Source of the DNA: Aquibacillus halophilus
GTDB taxonomy: Bacteria; Bacillota; Bacilli; Bacillales; Amphibacillaceae
Reading direction: 5' to 3'
DNA length: 64,000 nucleotides
Assembly (NCBI RefSeq): GCF_009649745.1
Contig: NZ_WJNG01000017.1
Location: 1-64,000 of the forward strand
Shown: positions 63,956-64,000 of the stretch, piece by piece
Position numbering within the stretch: the first letter of the stretch is position 1
Layout: each line of letters opens with the position of its first letter
The notes under the pieces: generated by a model
Told to the model about the DNA's origin: nothing
Seen by the model: only the letters and a program-made list of their open reading frames with translations
The model's database searches: none
Translations under genes and position numbers: made by a program

Positions 63956-64000
63956 GTTCGAATGCGGTATAAAATAGTATTCTTTTTACATTTGAAAACA

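Overview
The window is an ordinary low-GC chromosomal segment of an endospore-forming Bacillaceae bacterium, most likely a salt-tolerant Oceanobacillus/Virgibacillus-type relative. The evidence is gene content and order matching known Bacillus subtilis blocks: yerA-yerB-yerC, pcrB-pcrA-ligA-camS, putP, gatCAB-dagK-rlmCD, swrC, qoxABCD, sinR/sinI, mreBH, yflJ-yflK and yfkJ-yfkI-yfkH. Ribosome binding sites are strong (AGGAGG type), GTG and TTG starts are frequent, and most transcription units end in clear intrinsic terminators. I saw no rRNA, tRNA, CRISPR array, prophage or intact insertion sequence.

Layout. 1-1.1 kb: a truncated dispersed repeat, then a gene for a Pro/Gly-rich protein made of eight 21-residue repeats. 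1.3-5.5 kb: a DUF2252 protein and molybdenum genes (moaB, moaC, modA, modB). 5.5-10.2 kb: a DUF2892 membrane protein, yerA, yerB, yerC and a Gfo/Idh/MocA oxidoreductase. 10.4-16.6 kb: the pcrB-pcrA-ligA-camS operon. 16.7-22.4 kb: proline utilisation (pruA, an XRE-TPR regulator, a 36-residue symporter accessory protein, putP), interrupted by two dispersed repeats. 22.7-28.6 kb: gatCAB, dagK, rlmCD. 28.8-36.9 kb: alpha/beta hydrolase, OFA-family transporter, an unknown protein with an erythromycin-esterase homologue, and the RND pump swrC on the minus strand. 37.4-41.3 kb: qoxABCD quinol oxidase. 41.4-43 kb: a small membrane protein, a probable independent minus-strand non-coding RNA and two dispersed repeats. 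43-49.9 kb: MFS transporter, two HAD phosphatases, gndA facing zwf with a cyclase-family gene. 49.9-52.4 kb: a biofilm-type locus, sinR-sinI facing away from a gene for a TapA-like protein with an LPNTA sortase signal. 52.4-59.9 kb: EamA transporter, Nudix, GNAT, DUF2164, PC4-like protein, a MurE-type ligase, mreBH, yflJ, yflK and an SRAP protein. 60-64 kb: more dispersed repeats, an AGCS symporter, yfkJ-yfkI-yfkH and a last repeat.

How the parts work together: pruA and putP take up proline and carry out the second step of its oxidation (proline dehydrogenase is not in the window). zwf and gndA are the oxidative pentose-phosphate dehydrogenases. moaB/moaC and modAB serve molybdenum cofactor synthesis, but modC is absent. 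The most noteworthy items are (i) a ~360-nt minus-strand transcription unit at 42157-41798 with promoter, serial hairpins and terminator but no ORF; (ii) the sinR-sinI/TapA-like LPNTA locus with two identically spaced inverted repeats in its promoter region; (iii) two families of dispersed, palindromic intergenic repeats; and (iv) the small symporter partner in front of putP. All identifications come from reading the sequence and recalling families; no database search was run.
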